DNA of 15,486 nt. It comes from an uncultured Mollicutes bacterium (GTDB taxonomy: Bacteria; Bacillota_I; Bacilli_A; RFN20; CAG-826). This document shows, piece after piece, positions 14,762 to 15,486 of this stretch. Under the pieces are notes generated by a model. That model searched no databases, was not told the DNA's origin, and worked only from the letters and a program-made list of their open reading frames with translations. The translations under genes and the position numbers were made by a program. Positions within the stretch are counted from its first letter, which is position 1; each line of letters begins with the position of its first letter. The stretch covers positions 1 to 15,486 of the forward strand of contig CALBGF010000190.1 of NCBI GenBank assembly GCA_937893635.1, given 5' to 3'.

Positions 14762-15482
14762 TATATATTTCTCCTTTATAAATAAAATTAACTTTGCCAA
14801 ATAAACATAACTTATTTCCTAGTTTTTCAATATGGTAATTACCACCTAGTGAGTGAAAACTTAAGACATTTTTAATATATTTTTTATCATGTAAATAAGC
14901 AAATGCGCAAAGTGAAGCACTACCACAAGAGTTGGTAATTCCAACACCATTTTCATATGTTAATATTTGTACTTCATCATCATTTAATATTACTAAATTA
15001 CTAACATTCATACCTTTGAATTTTTCGCTTTTTCCATCTTTAATTAAGGAACTTTTAGATAAAAAATCCACTACTTTTACGGCATGAATATTATTAATAT
15101 TATAAATATAATAATTATCTATTTTTGTTTTAAATAATGGATAATCTACTAAAGCATAGTACTCATCATTAGACACTCCGGCATAAGCAACAAAATTATT
15201 ATTGACGATTATTTTATATTCATCTTTAGCAATACGCAAAATATTATGTAAAAAATATCCGACAATTTTTAGTCCATTTCCACACATCTTAGCTTTACTT
15301 CCATCAGCGTTATAGATATCCATGGCAATATCATATTTTTTATCTTTATATAGAATTATGATTCCATCTGCTCCAATAGAAAAATGTTGCTTACATAAAT
15401 TTTTTACGTCTTCTAAACAAAAATCTTCTTCGTAAAGTAAGATAAAATCATTACCCATTGATTCAAATTTATAAAATATCAT
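14751..15482 (-). CDS. dapF: Diaminopimelate epimerase
   Basis: 243 residues, somewhat short (the family is usually about 270-280). Converts LL-DAP to meso-DAP for lysine and peptidoglycan, using a two-cysteine acid/base pair. Seen: FYKFESMGNDFIL (substrate Asn11), NADGSKAKMCGNG (58-70, catalytic Cys67), NNIHAV (130-135, where NPH is usual), MNVSN (158-162, counterpart of the TNVNF block) and ENGVGITNSCGSAS (177-190, catalytic Cys186). Both cysteines are kept, but the normal ERG-GET reads ENG-GIT, so the arginine that binds the distal carboxylate is replaced by Asn178. The first ATG fits the family start; its SD lies outside the window. The final codons contain the SD and first 11 bases of the aminotransferase gene, so the pair is translationally coupled. 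Confidence 0.88.
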   Translation of the reverse strand: MIFYKFESMGNDFILLYEEDFCLEDVKNLCKQHFSIGADGIIILYKDKKYDIAMDIYNADGSKAKMCGNGLKIVGYFLHNILRIAKDEYKIIVNNNFVAYAGVSNDEYYALVDYPLFKTKIDNYYIYNINNIHAVKVVDFLSKSSLIKDGKSEKFKGMNVSNLVILNDDEVQILTYENGVGITNSCGSASLCAFAYLHDKKYIKNVLSFHSLGGNYHIEKLGNKLCLFGKVNFIYKGEIYNGL

Positions 15483-15486
15483 AATA

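Noticed and set aside
14830..15010. Deletion of the substrate-binding segment in DapF
   Set aside because: On realignment the NPH and TNVNF counterparts are present as NNIHAV and MNVSN, so the gene is divergent and not internally deleted.

Overview
The window comes from a low-GC bacterium of the Firmicutes/Bacilli-Mollicutes side, perhaps an Erysipelotrichia- or RF39-like gut lineage. By eye the DNA is about two-thirds A+T, promoters are TTGAAA/TATTAT-like, and Shine-Dalgarno sequences are strong (GGAGG or GGTGAT). The genetic code is the standard bacterial one: tryptophan is read from TGG, and TGA is a working stop in the ATGA overlap between the response regulator and its kinase. This argues against Mycoplasma-type code 4. 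Taxonomy below this level is inference.

Layout. Every gene except one is on the minus strand, so read from high to low coordinates. (1) 15482-13589: dapF and a DapL-like aminotransferase, overlapping by 11 bp, for meso-diaminopimelate/lysine synthesis. (2) 13094-13600, plus strand: a cytoplasmic cyclophilin, convergent with and overlapping the aminotransferase, divergent from leuS. (3) 12905-6379: leuS, an HI0933-family flavoprotein, a small Cse60-like protein, a lipoprotein and tex. These are tightly packed and end at a strong terminator; leuS has a good promoter and a leader with an attenuator-like hairpin. (4) 6304-5009: a membrane-anchored serpin with an inhibitory-type hinge. (5) 4887-2831: a LytTR response regulator and a polytopic GHKL sensor kinase in ATGA overlap. 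(6) 2718-1: an operon of a 38-residue peptide, a secreted beta-propeller-like protein and a secreted GH3 glycosidase cut by the window edge.

How the parts work together. Regions 2-3 are mostly housekeeping (translation, folding, nucleic-acid maintenance). Regions 4-6 form an accessory surface module. A promoter upstream of the peptide gene carries a CcpA cre-like palindrome between its -35 and -10 boxes, and a 21-bp-spaced direct repeat typical of LytTR sites just upstream of the -35. The same stretch also serves as terminator for the two-component operon. I infer that the LytTR/GHKL pair and carbon status jointly control the peptide-propeller-glycosidase operon. This module is the most likely place for an undescribed system: a tiny conserved-looking peptide of unknown function coupled translationally to two exported proteins.

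No rRNA, tRNA, CRISPR array or insertion sequence was seen, and no intergenic stretch exceeds 300 bases.
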